Assembly: GCF_043555935.1 (NCBI RefSeq)
Contig: NZ_JBIGIB010000002.1
Span: 682,001 to 746,000 of the forward strand
Source of the DNA: Pelomonas baiyunensis
GTDB taxonomy: Bacteria; Pseudomonadota; Gammaproteobacteria; Burkholderiales; Burkholderiaceae_C
DNA: 64,000 nucleotides
Direction of reading: 5' to 3'
The position numbers were made by a program, and so were the translations under genes. Of the stretch, positions 33,861-42,950 are shown piece after piece. Numbering within the stretch: the stretch's first letter is position 1; each line of letters opens with the position of its first letter. The notes beneath the pieces were generated by a model. The model worked only from the letters and a program-made list of their open reading frames with translations, was not told the DNA's origin and did no database searches.

Positions 33861-34402
33861 GCGGGCTCACCGGTGTCGCCGCGTCCCAAGGGGCGCTGCA
33901 TCAGCACCACGTCGAGCCAGCGGCCGAATTTCCATCCGGCACTTTTCAGCACGCCCGTGTGCTCAAAGCCCAAGGCGGTGTGAACGCCGATGGAGCCGGC
34001 GTTTTGGGCATCACCGATCACGGCCAGCATTTGGCGAGCCCCAGCGGCTTCGCACCGGGCGATCAGCTCGGCCAGCAGCAAGCGGCCAACACCTTGCCCC
34101 TGGGCATCTGGGGCGAGGTAGATCGAATCTTCAATGCAATACCGGTAGGCCATGCGCGGCCGGAAGTAGTTGCCATAGGCATAGCCCAGCACTTGGCCAC
34201 CTCGTTCGGCGACCAGCCAGGGCAATTGGCGCCCCAACACTTCCTGGCGCCGCCGGCCCATCTCTTCCACGGTAGGTACTTCCGTTTCAAAAGTCCCAGT
34301 GCCGTGTTGGACTGCGCGGGCGTAAATGGCTTGAATGGCGACCAGGTCGTCGTCGGTGCTGGGACGAATGGTGAGGGCAGGGCCGGAAGCGGCAGAGGTC
34401 AT
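33857..34402 (-). CDS. GNAT acetyltransferase (phosphinothricin-acetyltransferase type)
   Basis: A 181-residue N-acetyltransferase. IRPSTDDDLVAIQAIYARAV, TGTFETEVPT, the acetyl-CoA loop DAQGQGVGRLLL, and NAGSIGVHTALGFEHTGVLK match the Pat/YncA group. Possible substrates are phosphinothricin, methionine derivatives or other amines. Divergent from rpsP. Confidence 0.9.
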   Translation of the reverse strand: MTSAASGPALTIRPSTDDDLVAIQAIYARAVQHGTGTFETEVPTVEEMGRRRQEVLGRQLPWLVAERGGQVLGYAYGNYFRPRMAYRYCIEDSIYLAPDAQGQGVGRLLLAELIARCEAAGARQMLAVIGDAQNAGSIGVHTALGFEHTGVLKSAGWKFGRWLDVVLMQRPLGRGDTGEPA

Positions 34403-34417
34403 GGTGAGATGGGACTA

Positions 34418-34445
34418 TTCCAGAGGCGTCAAGCGAGTTTATAAT
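34418..34445 (+). promoter_or_regulatory. Probable promoter of the rpsP operon
   Basis: A perfect TATAAT (34440-34445) with a weak -35 (TTCCAG) 16 bases upstream, about 135 bases before rpsP. No leader structure was identified. Confidence 0.6.
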
Positions 34446-34579
34446 GCTGGGTTTTGGCGCTGGTCGCAGATGGCTGCGGCGTATCTACAGTGCCTCCCCC
34501 GGCAGGGGTTTCTGCCATTCGACTTGATCGCTCTTGAGTGTCTCCTCGTGCGGTGGTCGCCCAATTTTTAGGAAACATC

Positions 34580-34849
34580 ATGGTTGTCATTCGTCTCGCT
34601 CGTGGCGGCTCCAAGAAGCGCCCCTTCTACAACATCGTCGTGGCCAACAGCAGCCAGCGCCGTGACGGCCGCTTCATCGAGCGCGTGGGTTTCTACAACC
34701 CCGTGGCCTCCGGCGCTGCCGAAAAGCTGCGCGTTCAGCAAGACCGCGTGAGCTACTGGATCGGTGTCGGCGCCCAGCTGTCGCCGACCGTGGCCCGCCT
34801 GGTGGGCGAAGCCAAGGCTGCTGCCGTGGCCCCCGCTGCCGCTGCCTGA
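34580..34849 (+). CDS. rpsP: 30S ribosomal protein S16
   Basis: A 90-residue S16 protein: MVVIRLARGGSKKRPFYNIV, RDGRFIERVGFYNP. The start at 34580 is preceded by TTAGGAAAC; the frame is open back to 34538. First gene of rpsP-rimM-trmD-rplS, the conserved ribosome operon. Confidence 0.97.
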   Translation: MVVIRLARGGSKKRPFYNIVVANSSQRRDGRFIERVGFYNPVASGAAEKLRVQQDRVSYWIGVGAQLSPTVARLVGEAKAAAVAPAAAA

Positions 34850-35461
34850 TTGAGCGTGGCAGGCAACAAGCCTCAGAAAGACGGCGCTTCGGCGCCGTCT
34901 TTTGCTTCTGGCGCCACTTCGGCTTGGCCGGATGATTTGATCCAAGTGGGCCGCATCCTGGATGCCTGGGGCATCAAGGGTTGGTTCAAGGTCCAGGCCT
35001 ACTCCACCGATGCGGATGCGCTGTTCAACGCCAAACAGTGGTTCTTGAAGAGCGACGGACCCAAGCCGGGGCAGCGCACCTTGAAGATCCTGTCTGTGCG
35101 TGAGCACGGCGAGGGCATCGTGGCCAGTGCCGAAGGTGTGGAAGACCGCAACGCGGCCGAAGCGCTGCGGGGCTGGGAACTCTGGATCTCCCGCGCCGAT
35201 TTCCCCCGTGCTGGCGATGGTGAGTACTACTGGGTTGATTTGATCGGCCTGGACGTCATCAACCGCGAAGGCCAGGCCTTGGGCCAGGTCATCGGCCTGA
35301 TCGACACCGGCGCGCATGCCGTCCTGCGCATCTTGCCGCCAGGCATTCAGCAACCCGCCAAACCTGACCAAGAGCGACTGATTCCGTTCGTGGACGCGTT
35401 CCTGGACGGCGTGGATCTGGCGGCTCGCCAGATTCGGGTTGACTGGGGTCTGGACTACTGA
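34850..35461 (+). CDS. rimM: Ribosome maturation factor RimM
   Basis: A 203-residue protein needed for 16S processing and S19 assembly; VGRILDAWGIKGWFKVQ and the PRC-barrel end (YYWVDLIGLDVINREGQALG) are family features. The start is a TTG at 34850, directly after the rpsP stop; a GTG at 34856 is an alternative. Confidence 0.95.
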   Translation: MSVAGNKPQKDGASAPSFASGATSAWPDDLIQVGRILDAWGIKGWFKVQAYSTDADALFNAKQWFLKSDGPKPGQRTLKILSVREHGEGIVASAEGVEDRNAAEALRGWELWISRADFPRAGDGEYYWVDLIGLDVINREGQALGQVIGLIDTGAHAVLRILPPGIQQPAKPDQERLIPFVDAFLDGVDLAARQIRVDWGLDY

Positions 35462-35473
35462 CGCGCGGTCGTC

Positions 35474-36226
35474 ATGCGGTTTGACGTTCTCACGCTGTTC
35501 CCGGCGCTGTTTGCGCCTCACCTGACGCACGGCGTGACCCGCCGCGCGTTTGAGAGCAAGCAGGTCGACGTTCGGCTGTGGCCGCTGCGTGATTTCGCGG
35601 AAGACGCGTACCGGCGTGTCGACGACCGGACGTACGGCGGCGGCCCGGGCATGGTGATGCTGGCTGAGCCGCTGGAGCGTGCGTTGGCGGCCATCCGCAG
35701 CGACCGGGCCGAGGCGGCGCCCGAGGTCATCCACTTTTCGCCGACTGGTGCACGCATCGATCAAGCCTGCCTGCTGGCCTTGGCGCAAGGGCCTGGCGCC
35801 ATCTTGCTGTGCGGTCGTTACGAGGGCATCGACCAGCGGGTGCTGGACCGGCATGTCACGCGTGAACTGAGCCTGGGCGACTTTGTGTTGTCCGGCGGCG
35901 AGTTGCCCGCGCTGGCGTTGCTGGATGGTGTGGCACGTCTGCAGGACGGCGTGTTGGGCGATGCGCAGTCGCACCTGCAGGACAGCTTCTCCGATGGGCT
36001 GCTGGACTGCCCGCATTACAGCCGTCCCGAAGTGCTGCCGGACGGCCGCGAGGTGCCCAAAGTGCTGCTGTCGGGCCATCACGCTGACATCCGCAAGTGG
36101 CGCCGCGAGCAGTCGCTTGCCCTCACCGCAGCGCGGCGGCCGGACCTGATCGTCGCTGCCCGCGAGGCGGGGCGGTTGTCCAAAGCGGACGAAGCGTTTT
36201 TGGCCAAAACTGGACAGAAACCCTAG
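35474..36226 (+). CDS. trmD: tRNA (guanine37-N1)-methyltransferase
   Basis: A SPOUT-family enzyme methylating G37 of tRNAs. 250 residues with YGGGPGMVMLAEPLERAL, LCGRYEGIDQRVLD and LGDFVLSGGELPALALLDG (trefoil knot, SAM site). Third gene of the rpsP operon. Confidence 0.97.
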   Translation: MRFDVLTLFPALFAPHLTHGVTRRAFESKQVDVRLWPLRDFAEDAYRRVDDRTYGGGPGMVMLAEPLERALAAIRSDRAEAAPEVIHFSPTGARIDQACLLALAQGPGAILLCGRYEGIDQRVLDRHVTRELSLGDFVLSGGELPALALLDGVARLQDGVLGDAQSHLQDSFSDGLLDCPHYSRPEVLPDGREVPKVLLSGHHADIRKWRREQSLALTAARRPDLIVAAREAGRLSKADEAFLAKTGQKP

Positions 36227-36357
36227 GTGCGTGCTACATTGATGGGCTGTCCGGTCCTCTGGCAGGTTGAGTGAAGTGCGCGATGGGCTTGGCCCGTTCG
36301 GTGCGCTTTGCAAACCCAACCGATAAATAGCAGCCTGCCAAGATCCCAGGAGTACAG

Positions 36358-36711
36358 ATGAACCTGATCCAAACCCTCGAGCAAGAAGAAATTGCTCGCC
36401 TGAACAAGACGATTCCCTCGTTCGCCCCTGGCGACACCGTGATCGTGAGCGTGAACGTCGTTGAAGGCACCCGCAAGCGCGTGCAGGCCTACGAAGGCGT
36501 CGTGATTGCCAAGCGCAACCGCGGCCTGAACAGCAGCTTCATCGTTCGCAAGATGTCGAGCGGCGAAGGCGTGGAGCGTACGTTCCAGCTGTACAGCCCG
36601 CTGATCGCTTCGATCGAAGTGAAGCGCCGCGGCGATGTGCGTCGCGCCAAGCTGTACTACCTCCGCGATCGTTCGGGCAAGTCGGCTCGCATCAAGGAAA
36701 AGCTGGCCTGA
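36358..36711 (+). CDS. rplS: 50S ribosomal protein L19
   Basis: A 117-residue ribosomal protein: MNLIQTLEQEEIARLNKTIP, GDTVIVSVNVVEGTRKRVQ, RRAKLYYLRDRSGKSARIKE. Last gene of the rpsP operon, followed by a terminator at 36785-36825. Confidence 0.97.
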   Translation: MNLIQTLEQEEIARLNKTIPSFAPGDTVIVSVNVVEGTRKRVQAYEGVVIAKRNRGLNSSFIVRKMSSGEGVERTFQLYSPLIASIEVKRRGDVRRAKLYYLRDRSGKSARIKEKLA

Positions 36712-36784
36712 GCACGCGCCTGAGGTGGTGGACGCTCGGTTCATGCCGTCGTCCACGCCCGGAGCATCGGCCCTGTGCCGCCAC

Positions 36785-36825
36785 AAGCCGCCTGGAGCAT
36801 CGCTCTTGGCGGCTTTTGTTTTTTG
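36785..36825 (+). terminator. Terminator of the rpsP-rplS operon
   Basis: An 8-bp stem AAGCCGCC/GGCGGCTT (36785-36792 with 36808-36815), 15-base loop, then a long T-rich run. It ends only seven bases before the next start codon. Confidence 0.85.
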
Positions 36826-36831
36826 TCCTGC

Positions 36832-37515
36832 ATGAACCGCCCTGTCATCACCCAGCCGCAGTTGGCGCCGGTCACGCATGTGGACACGCAACTCCCAGCC
36901 GTCCAGCCTGATGGGCTGACGGTGGCGGCCATCCGTCAACGCTTGGCGAACCGGGGCGGGTGGACGCCTGAGTTCACCGGCGATGGTGCCCGGTTCACCG
37001 ATCGGTCGCCGGCCGGGGCCGCGGTGCTGATGCCGTTGGTTCAACGCCCGGACGGTTTGCGACTGCTGCTGACTCGTCGCACCGACCACCTTCGCGACCA
37101 TGCCGGGCAGATCAGCTTTCCCGGTGGGCGCACCGAGCCGGAAGATGCCAGCCCGGTGGAGACGGCGCTGCGCGAGACGGAGGAAGAGGTCGGTCTGAGC
37201 CGTCGCCACATCGACGTGGTGGGCGCCTTGCCCATCTATGCCACCGTGACCGCGTTCCAGGTCACGCCCGTCGTGGGTGTCGTGACACCGCCGTTCACGC
37301 TGGCACCAGATCCGGCGGAAGTCGCCGAGGTGTTCGAGGTGCCGCTGGCGTTCCTCATGAACCCGGCCCACCACCGCCATCACCAGTTCTCGTTCGGCGG
37401 GGTGGAGCGACGCTTCCTGTCGATGCCCTGGGCTGGGCCGGAGCGCGAGTACTTCATCTGGGGCGCGACGGCGGCGATGTTGCGCAACTTCTACCGGCTG
37501 CTCAGCGACGGCTGA
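36832..37515 (+). CDS. NUDIX hydrolase, CoA pyrophosphatase type
   Basis: A 227-residue hydrolase of the NudL/YeaB group, cutting coenzyme A or similar dinucleotides. The NUDIX box is GGRTEPEDASPVETALRETE followed by EEVGL at about residues 98-122, preceded by the UPF0035-like LTRRTDHLRDHAGQISFP. The ATG at 36832 follows the rplS terminator with no visible ribosome site; an internal start cannot be excluded. Confidence 0.88.
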   Translation: MNRPVITQPQLAPVTHVDTQLPAVQPDGLTVAAIRQRLANRGGWTPEFTGDGARFTDRSPAGAAVLMPLVQRPDGLRLLLTRRTDHLRDHAGQISFPGGRTEPEDASPVETALRETEEEVGLSRRHIDVVGALPIYATVTAFQVTPVVGVVTPPFTLAPDPAEVAEVFEVPLAFLMNPAHHRHHQFSFGGVERRFLSMPWAGPEREYFIWGATAAMLRNFYRLLSDG

Positions 37516-37538
37516 GGGCGCCACTATCATCCCGGCCC

Positions 37539-38528
37539 ATGAATTTCTTTGCGGTGCTGCTGGCTCTGCTGTGCGAGCAACTCAAGCCCCTCAGGCATGG
37601 CAACCGGGTCCACCAGTCGGTGATCGGCTGGGTGCGCTGGACCGGGCGCAACTTTGACGCGGGCGACGAACACCACGCCCTGCTCGTCTGGTGCATCACC
37701 GTGCTGGTGCCTGGGCTGGTGGTGGCCGCGATTTACCTCACGCTGCGCCACTTCAGCCTGCTGCTGGCGCTGTCACTGGACGTGCTGGTGCTGTACCTCA
37801 CCTTGGGGTTCCGGCAATTCAGCCACTACTTCACCGACATCCGCGACGCGCTGGACCGCGGCGACGACGCCACCGCGCGGCAGCTGCTGGCCGAATGGCG
37901 GCACCTTGACGCCAGCGAACTGCCGCGCACCGAGCTCATTCGGCATGTGATCGAGCACTCTCTGCTGGCCGCCCACCGCCATGTTTTTGGCGTGTTTTTC
38001 TGGTTCGTCGTGTGCTCGACGCTGGGGCTCGGCCCGGCCGGGGCGGTGGTGTACCGCATGGCGGAGTTCGCCGGGCGCTACTGGGCGTTCAAGAGCCGCA
38101 CGCTGGATGCACCCACCAACCCGAAGCTGCTGGCCTTGTCCCGGCAGGCGTTCAGCAGCATCGACCACCTGCCTGCGCGTCTCACTGCAACCGGCTTTGC
38201 CATCGTCGGCAACTTTGAAGAAGCGGTGAACGGCTGGCGCCGCGACGCCTCGCTGTGGATGCACGCCAACGAAGGCATCATCCTCGCGTCTGCGGCAGGC
38301 GCAGTGGGTCTCCAACTGGGCGGTGCTGCAGCGCCGGGCATCACGCCGGACCGCAGCAAAACCTTCGACGCCGGCTCTGAGCCCGACGCCACCGGCGCGG
38401 CGGGGTCCACAGCCGGCGCGCTGCCGCAACTGGGGCACCTCCAAAGCGTGGTGGGCCTGGTGTGGCGTTCCGTCGTGCTGTGGATGCTGCTGCTGGCGCT
38501 GCTGACCCTGGCCAATCTCGTCGGCTGA
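37539..38528 (+). CDS. CobD/CbiB-family membrane protein
   Basis: A 329-residue membrane protein with membrane segments near 48-75, 80-95, 145-170 and 305-327. RQFSHYFTDIRDALDRGDDATARQLLAEW, IEHSLLAAHRHVFGVFFWF and VYRMAE resemble CbiB, the adenosylcobinamide-phosphate synthase, though divergent. It precedes cobT. It may be the true CbiB here or a paralogue with another job. Confidence 0.72.
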   Translation: MNFFAVLLALLCEQLKPLRHGNRVHQSVIGWVRWTGRNFDAGDEHHALLVWCITVLVPGLVVAAIYLTLRHFSLLLALSLDVLVLYLTLGFRQFSHYFTDIRDALDRGDDATARQLLAEWRHLDASELPRTELIRHVIEHSLLAAHRHVFGVFFWFVVCSTLGLGPAGAVVYRMAEFAGRYWAFKSRTLDAPTNPKLLALSRQAFSSIDHLPARLTATGFAIVGNFEEAVNGWRRDASLWMHANEGIILASAAGAVGLQLGGAAAPGITPDRSKTFDAGSEPDATGAAGSTAGALPQLGHLQSVVGLVWRSVVLWMLLLALLTLANLVG

Positions 38529-38540
38529 CACCGACCCTCC

Positions 38541-39569
38541 ATGATGAATTTTCCTGAGCTGCCTTTGCTGGCGGAGCCCGGCCTCGCCGCGCGCGTGCAA
38601 CACCTGTTGGACCACAAAACCAAGCCGCTCGGCGCGCTGGGGCGCATCGAATCTCTGGCTTTGCAGATCGCGCTGATTCAGGGGGTGGAGAAGCCTCAGC
38701 TGGCCGACCCGCAGTTGGTGGTGTTTGCGGCCGATCACGGCGTGTCGCGTCGCGGGGTGTCGGCTTATCCGCGTGAGGTCACACCGCAAATGGTGGCCAA
38801 TATGCTGGCCGGCGGCGCGGCGGTGTCGGTGCTGGCCCGGCAGCACGGCCTGACGCTGTCGATTGCCGACTGCGGCGTCGATGCTCCGCTCGCGCGCGGC
38901 GCACTCGATTTGCGCATCGGCCCGGGCACCGGCGATGTGACGGCGGGGCCGGCGATGACGGTGGACCAGGCCACGCAGGCCTTGCGCAACGGCATGGTCC
39001 TGGTGGAGCGGCTGCCCGGCAATGCGCTCCTGCTGGGTGAAATGGGCATCGGCAACACCTCCGCGGCCAGTTTGTTGATGCAGCGCTTGACTGGCTTGTC
39101 GCTGACCGATTGCGTCGGCCGTGGCACGGGCTTGGACGATGCGGGCGTGGCCCGCAAGGTGGCGGTGTTGGGCGAGGCGCTGGAGCGCCATGCCGGTGCG
39201 CAGTCGCCGCTGGACATCGCAGCCGCACTCGGCGGGCTCGAGATCGTGACCATGGCAGGCAGCGTCATTGCCGCGGCGGCCCAGCGTCGCGTGGTGCTGG
39301 TGGACGGCTTCATCACCACGGCTGCCGTGGCGCTGGCGCAGGCGCTGTGCCCGGGCGTGCTGCAGGCCTGTGTGTTTGCGCACCGCTCGGCGGAAGGGCC
39401 GCACAGCCGTTGGCTGGCCCATTGGGGCGTGAAGCCTTTGCTGGATCTGGATTTGCGCCTGGGCGAAGGCAGCGGTGCCGCACTGGCGTGGCCTCTGCTG
39501 CCGGCCGCCTGCGCCTTGCTAGCCGACATGGCCAGCTTTGAAAGCGCGGGCGTCAGCAACCGCGAGTAA
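38541..39569 (+). CDS. cobT: Nicotinate-nucleotide:dimethylbenzimidazole phosphoribosyltransferase
   Basis: Activates the lower ligand base in cobalamin synthesis, making alpha-ribazole phosphate. 342 residues with LDHKTKPLGALGRIESLA, VFAADHGVSRRGVSAYP, EMGIGNTSAASLL and GRGTGLDDAG. The second codon is also ATG. Next to cobS. Confidence 0.95.
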   Translation: MMNFPELPLLAEPGLAARVQHLLDHKTKPLGALGRIESLALQIALIQGVEKPQLADPQLVVFAADHGVSRRGVSAYPREVTPQMVANMLAGGAAVSVLARQHGLTLSIADCGVDAPLARGALDLRIGPGTGDVTAGPAMTVDQATQALRNGMVLVERLPGNALLLGEMGIGNTSAASLLMQRLTGLSLTDCVGRGTGLDDAGVARKVAVLGEALERHAGAQSPLDIAAALGGLEIVTMAGSVIAAAAQRRVVLVDGFITTAAVALAQALCPGVLQACVFAHRSAEGPHSRWLAHWGVKPLLDLDLRLGEGSGAALAWPLLPAACALLADMASFESAGVSNRE

Positions 39570-39572
39570 GCC

Positions 39573-40334
39573 GTGCGCCTGTTCTGGGTCGCCCTGCAGT
39601 TCCTGACCCGCTTGCCGGTGCGCTTGAGCCGCTTCGAGCCGGCCTGGTTGAACGACTGCGTGCGGCATTTCCCGCTGGTGGGTGCCCTGGTGGGTGCTGT
39701 TGGCGCTGCGGTGTTGATTGGCGCTGCGCAGTGCTGGCCCGCGTGGGTGGCGGCGGTGCTGGCCTTGACAGCCACCGTGATGCTGACCGGCGGCTTCCAT
39801 GAAGACGGGCTGGCCGACACCTTCGATGCGCTGGGCGGCGTGGTCACGCGCGACAAGGCGCTGACCATCATGAAGGACTCCCGCATCGGCAGCTACGGGG
39901 CCTTGGCCATGGGCCTGTCGTTATTGCTGCGGGCCACCTTGCTGGCGGTGCTGGCCGCCCGGCCTTTGGCGGGCGCGGCCGTCGCAGTCGTCATCAGCCA
40001 TGCGTGGGCTCGGGCCGCGGCGGTGGGCGTGATGGTGACGCTGCCCTATGGCGGCGACATCGACCACGCCAAGGCCAAGCCGCTGGCACTGGCCGTGGCG
40101 CCCAGGAACTTCGTCATCGCGCTGGGTTGGTGCGGCCTGTTGGCTGCTGCGGCGTGGGCCTGGGGTGTGCCCGCGGTGCGTTTGCTGCTGGCGGCCGGCG
40201 CGGCAGCTGTCGCCGCGATGTGCATGCGCCATTGGCTGCAGCGGCGCGTGGGCGGCTACACCGGCGATGGCTTGGGTGCGACCGAGCAGCTGGCGGAAAT
40301 CGCCGTGCTGCTGGCTTTCACGGCTGCCCTGTGA
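39573..40334 (+). CDS. cobS: Adenosylcobinamide-GDP ribazoletransferase
   Basis: Joins adenosylcobinamide-GDP to alpha-ribazole, the last step to cobalamin. 253 residues, several membrane segments, with TGGFHEDGLADTFDALGG and KDSRIGSYGALAM, the metal-binding signatures. The start is GTG at 39573, three bases after cobT. Confidence 0.95.
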   Translation: MRLFWVALQFLTRLPVRLSRFEPAWLNDCVRHFPLVGALVGAVGAAVLIGAAQCWPAWVAAVLALTATVMLTGGFHEDGLADTFDALGGVVTRDKALTIMKDSRIGSYGALAMGLSLLLRATLLAVLAARPLAGAAVAVVISHAWARAAAVGVMVTLPYGGDIDHAKAKPLALAVAPRNFVIALGWCGLLAAAAWAWGVPAVRLLLAAGAAAVAAMCMRHWLQRRVGGYTGDGLGATEQLAEIAVLLAFTAAL

Positions 40335-40353
40335 GGGGCGTGGCTTGACGGCG

Positions 40354-40887
40354 ATGCTCACCATCTGGCGCCACCCGCGCCCGATCGGGGCGACAGGGCG
40401 GTGTATCGGTGCGCGCACCGACCTGCCGGTGGACCCTCGCAAGGCCAAGCGCCTCGCGCATCGCATCCGCGCCCATGCACGACGGCAGGGCCTGCCTCGC
40501 GACGTGGTGACGTCGCCGCTTCGCCGTGCCGCCGACGTGGGCCGGTGGCTGCAGCGTTGGGGCTTTCGTTGGCGGGTGGACGCTGCGCTGCGCGAAATGG
40601 ACTTCGGCGACTGGGATGGCTGCCGCTGGGAGCAGATTCCCCCAACGGCTTTCGACGCCTGGATGACCGATTTCAACGGCTTTGGATTTGGCCCGGGCGA
40701 GTGCCTGCGCGAGTTGATGGCGCGGGCCGCCACGTGGCAGCCGCCGTGTGCCTTGGCCGTGGGCCACGCCGGCTGGATCACCGCTCGCCTTTGGGCTGCC
40801 CAGCAAAAAGGCCAGGTGCCAACCGCGGCGACCTGGCCTGTGCCGTTGGGCTACGCCCAGGCTACTTCAACACCGTTTGCTTCATGA
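40354..40887 (+). CDS. cobC: Histidine phosphatase family protein, likely CobC
   Basis: A 177-residue phosphatase likely removing phosphate from alpha-ribazole phosphate. The catalytic histidine lies in TIWRHPRPIG (RHP instead of the usual RHG), the second in AVGHAGW; DFGDWDGCRWEQIP carries the acid. A TTG at 40345 with GAGGGG upstream is an alternative start. Last of the cob cluster; its end overlaps the convergent peptidase gene by 26 bases. Confidence 0.8.
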   Translation: MLTIWRHPRPIGATGRCIGARTDLPVDPRKAKRLAHRIRAHARRQGLPRDVVTSPLRRAADVGRWLQRWGFRWRVDAALREMDFGDWDGCRWEQIPPTAFDAWMTDFNGFGFGPGECLRELMARAATWQPPCALAVGHAGWITARLWAAQQKGQVPTAATWPVPLGYAQATSTPFAS

Positions 40888-42862
40888 AGAGCACGGTGGC
40901 GTAGAACTGGTAGTCCTGGTTGTCCTTCTTCTGGAAGCCGTGCCCTTCGTTCTCGGCGCGCAGGTACCAAACCGGCGTGCCGCCTTGGCGCACCGTGGCG
41001 ACGATCTGCTCGGCTTCCGTGTAAGGCACGCGCGGGTCGTTCTTGCCTTGCACCACGAACAGCGGCTTCTTGATCTTGGCCGCATTGGTCAGCGGTGAGA
41101 TCTTCTCCAGGTGGGCACGCATGGCCGGGTCGCGTTCGTCGCCGTATTCCACGCGGCGCAGGTCACGCCGGTAGCTTTCCGTGTTGTTCAGGAAGGTCAC
41201 GAAGTGCGAGATGCCCACCACGTCAATGGCCCCTGCAATGCGGTCGGCGTAGTGCGTGGACACGGCCAGCGTCATGTAGCCGCCGTAGCTGCCGCCCGTG
41301 ACCAGCACCCGGGACGCGTCGAGGTTGGGCTGGGCGGCAATCCAGTCGAGCAGGGCGCCGATGTCCTTCACCGAATCTTCCCGCTTGAAGCCGTTGTCCA
41401 TGGCCAGGAAGCTCTTGCCGTAGCCGCTGGAGCCGCGCACGTTGGGCTGGATCACGGCCATGCCGAGCTCTTGAACGAAGTAGGCATTGCGCCCCAGGAA
41501 CCCGACGGTGGCCTGCGACTCCGGGCCGCCGTGGATGCTGATGAGCACCGGCCGCTTGCCGGAGAACGACTTGGGCGGCGTGGTCATCAGGCCGGAGATG
41601 GAGGTGCCGTCAAAACTCTTCCAGCGGATGATTTGCTGCTCGCTGAACCCGGAGGTGTCCATGCCCGGGGCGGCGGCCGCACGCGTCCATTGCTGCACTT
41701 CGCCGGTGGGCGCCATCGAGTAGATCTGGCTGGGGCCTTGGGCGTTGCTGATCGAGAAGGCCAGTTCCGCGCGCCCGTGGTGGTAAGACGCGCTGCCGAT
41801 GTTGCCGGCCGGCAGCTTGCCGGGCAGCGGCAATTCCTGCGCGGTGGCCGCATCGAACAGGTGGAGTTCATCGCGCCCGTCGACGTTGAACTGAGCCGCC
41901 AGGCGGCTGCCGTCGTCGGTGAAGGTGACGCCGTTCAGGTCCCACGGAATGTGGGCGCTGATGCGATCCATGCGGCCGCTGGCCAGGTCCAACTTCATCA
42001 ACTCTCGGAACTCGCCGGCGCGGTCGCTGGCCATCCACAGGTGGCGGCCGTCGGGCGACCAGCCCAGCGGTGCGTAGGTGGCCTTGGGCTCAGCCCGGCC
42101 GACGGCCGGGGCCACCTGCTTGGGCACGCCGCTGTCCAGGTCCAGCATCCAGATCTGCGATTCGTTGGCGGAGATGTAGCGGGTCAGCGAGATCAGGCGC
42201 TCGTCCGGCGAAGGCCGGCCTGCCGACCAGCCGCCGCCGTCCAGTTCCGCCAGTTTGCGGCGGCCTTCGGGCTTGAGCGGGTCCATCACCCACAGGGTCG
42301 TCGCGATCTGTGCTCGCGTGCCGCCCTGGGCCGTGCGGTCGATGGGCACGCTGGAGTAGATGAGCTGCCCGCTCTTGCGCAGCCAGGTATTGAAGGCGTT
42401 GCGCTCGTCCGGGCGGGTCAGCAGCACGGGCTGTGCGTCTGGCGCGTTCAGGGCCAGGCGGTAGAGCTGCCCGACCTCATTGCCACCAGTGGCCCGTTCG
42501 AACACGATGTACTGGCCGCTGCGGGGCTCGTAGGTGGCGCGGGTCACCGGGTCGGCGCCTTCGGTCAACTGCACGCCCTCGCTCATGGGCGCCGTCACGC
42601 GGAAGATTTGCGCCGTGTTGCCGCCGGCCTTGCGGTGGCTCACCAGCATTTCGCGCTGGGTGGGGTGCCAGTCGGCAAAGCTGTGGCCGCGGAAGTCGTT
42701 GTAGCGGCCGATGGAATCGGCCAGCGACTGCGGAACCGGCGGGATGCCTTGCACCACGAGGTTCGCGTTCGGCGCGACCACCGCGGTGGGGGTGGGGCTG
42801 CTGGCACAAGCCGCCAACAGGGCGGCGCTCAGGGCGCAGAAGGAGGAGCGGAGGGCGTTCAT
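40862..42862 (-). CDS. S9 family peptidase, probable lipoprotein
   Basis: A 666-residue prolyl-oligopeptidase-like enzyme. The N-terminus is a lipoprotein signal with lipobox LLAAC; a beta-propeller of WD40/TolB type follows (about 60-390), then an alpha/beta hydrolase domain with Ser in GGSYGGYMTL, Asp in GKNDPRVPYTEA and His in ENEGHGFQ. Probably periplasmic, cutting peptides. The start at 42862 is preceded by GGAG-type bases; upstream frame to 42967 runs through low-complexity repeats. Confidence 0.92.
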   Translation of the reverse strand: MNALRSSFCALSAALLAACASSPTPTAVVAPNANLVVQGIPPVPQSLADSIGRYNDFRGHSFADWHPTQREMLVSHRKAGGNTAQIFRVTAPMSEGVQLTEGADPVTRATYEPRSGQYIVFERATGGNEVGQLYRLALNAPDAQPVLLTRPDERNAFNTWLRKSGQLIYSSVPIDRTAQGGTRAQIATTLWVMDPLKPEGRRKLAELDGGGWSAGRPSPDERLISLTRYISANESQIWMLDLDSGVPKQVAPAVGRAEPKATYAPLGWSPDGRHLWMASDRAGEFRELMKLDLASGRMDRISAHIPWDLNGVTFTDDGSRLAAQFNVDGRDELHLFDAATAQELPLPGKLPAGNIGSASYHHGRAELAFSISNAQGPSQIYSMAPTGEVQQWTRAAAAPGMDTSGFSEQQIIRWKSFDGTSISGLMTTPPKSFSGKRPVLISIHGGPESQATVGFLGRNAYFVQELGMAVIQPNVRGSSGYGKSFLAMDNGFKREDSVKDIGALLDWIAAQPNLDASRVLVTGGSYGGYMTLAVSTHYADRIAGAIDVVGISHFVTFLNNTESYRRDLRRVEYGDERDPAMRAHLEKISPLTNAAKIKKPLFVVQGKNDPRVPYTEAEQIVATVRQGGTPVWYLRAENEGHGFQKKDNQDYQFYATVLFMKQTVLK

Positions 42863-42887
42863 GGAGCGACTTCCAAAAAGTGACGAT

Positions 42888-42950
42888 GGGCGCAAGAAAG
42901 AGGGGCGCAAAAAGGCAAAACCAAGGGCGCAAAAAAAGGCGCAAAAAAGG
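42888..42950. repeat. GGCGCAAAAA repeats
   Basis: Four copies of G(G)GCGCAA(A/G)AAA start at 42888, 42902, 42925 and 42938, at irregular spacing of 13-23 bases, upstream of the peptidase gene. On the minus strand each is a TTTTTGCGCC run; the last forms the tail of the terminator at 42943-42965, so the array may have arisen by copying a terminator tail. Confidence 0.75.

Noticed and set aside
37300..37540. Cobalamin riboswitch ahead of the cob genes
   Set aside because: The upstream bases are NUDIX coding sequence with only 23 intergenic bases, and no B12-box-like sequence was seen.
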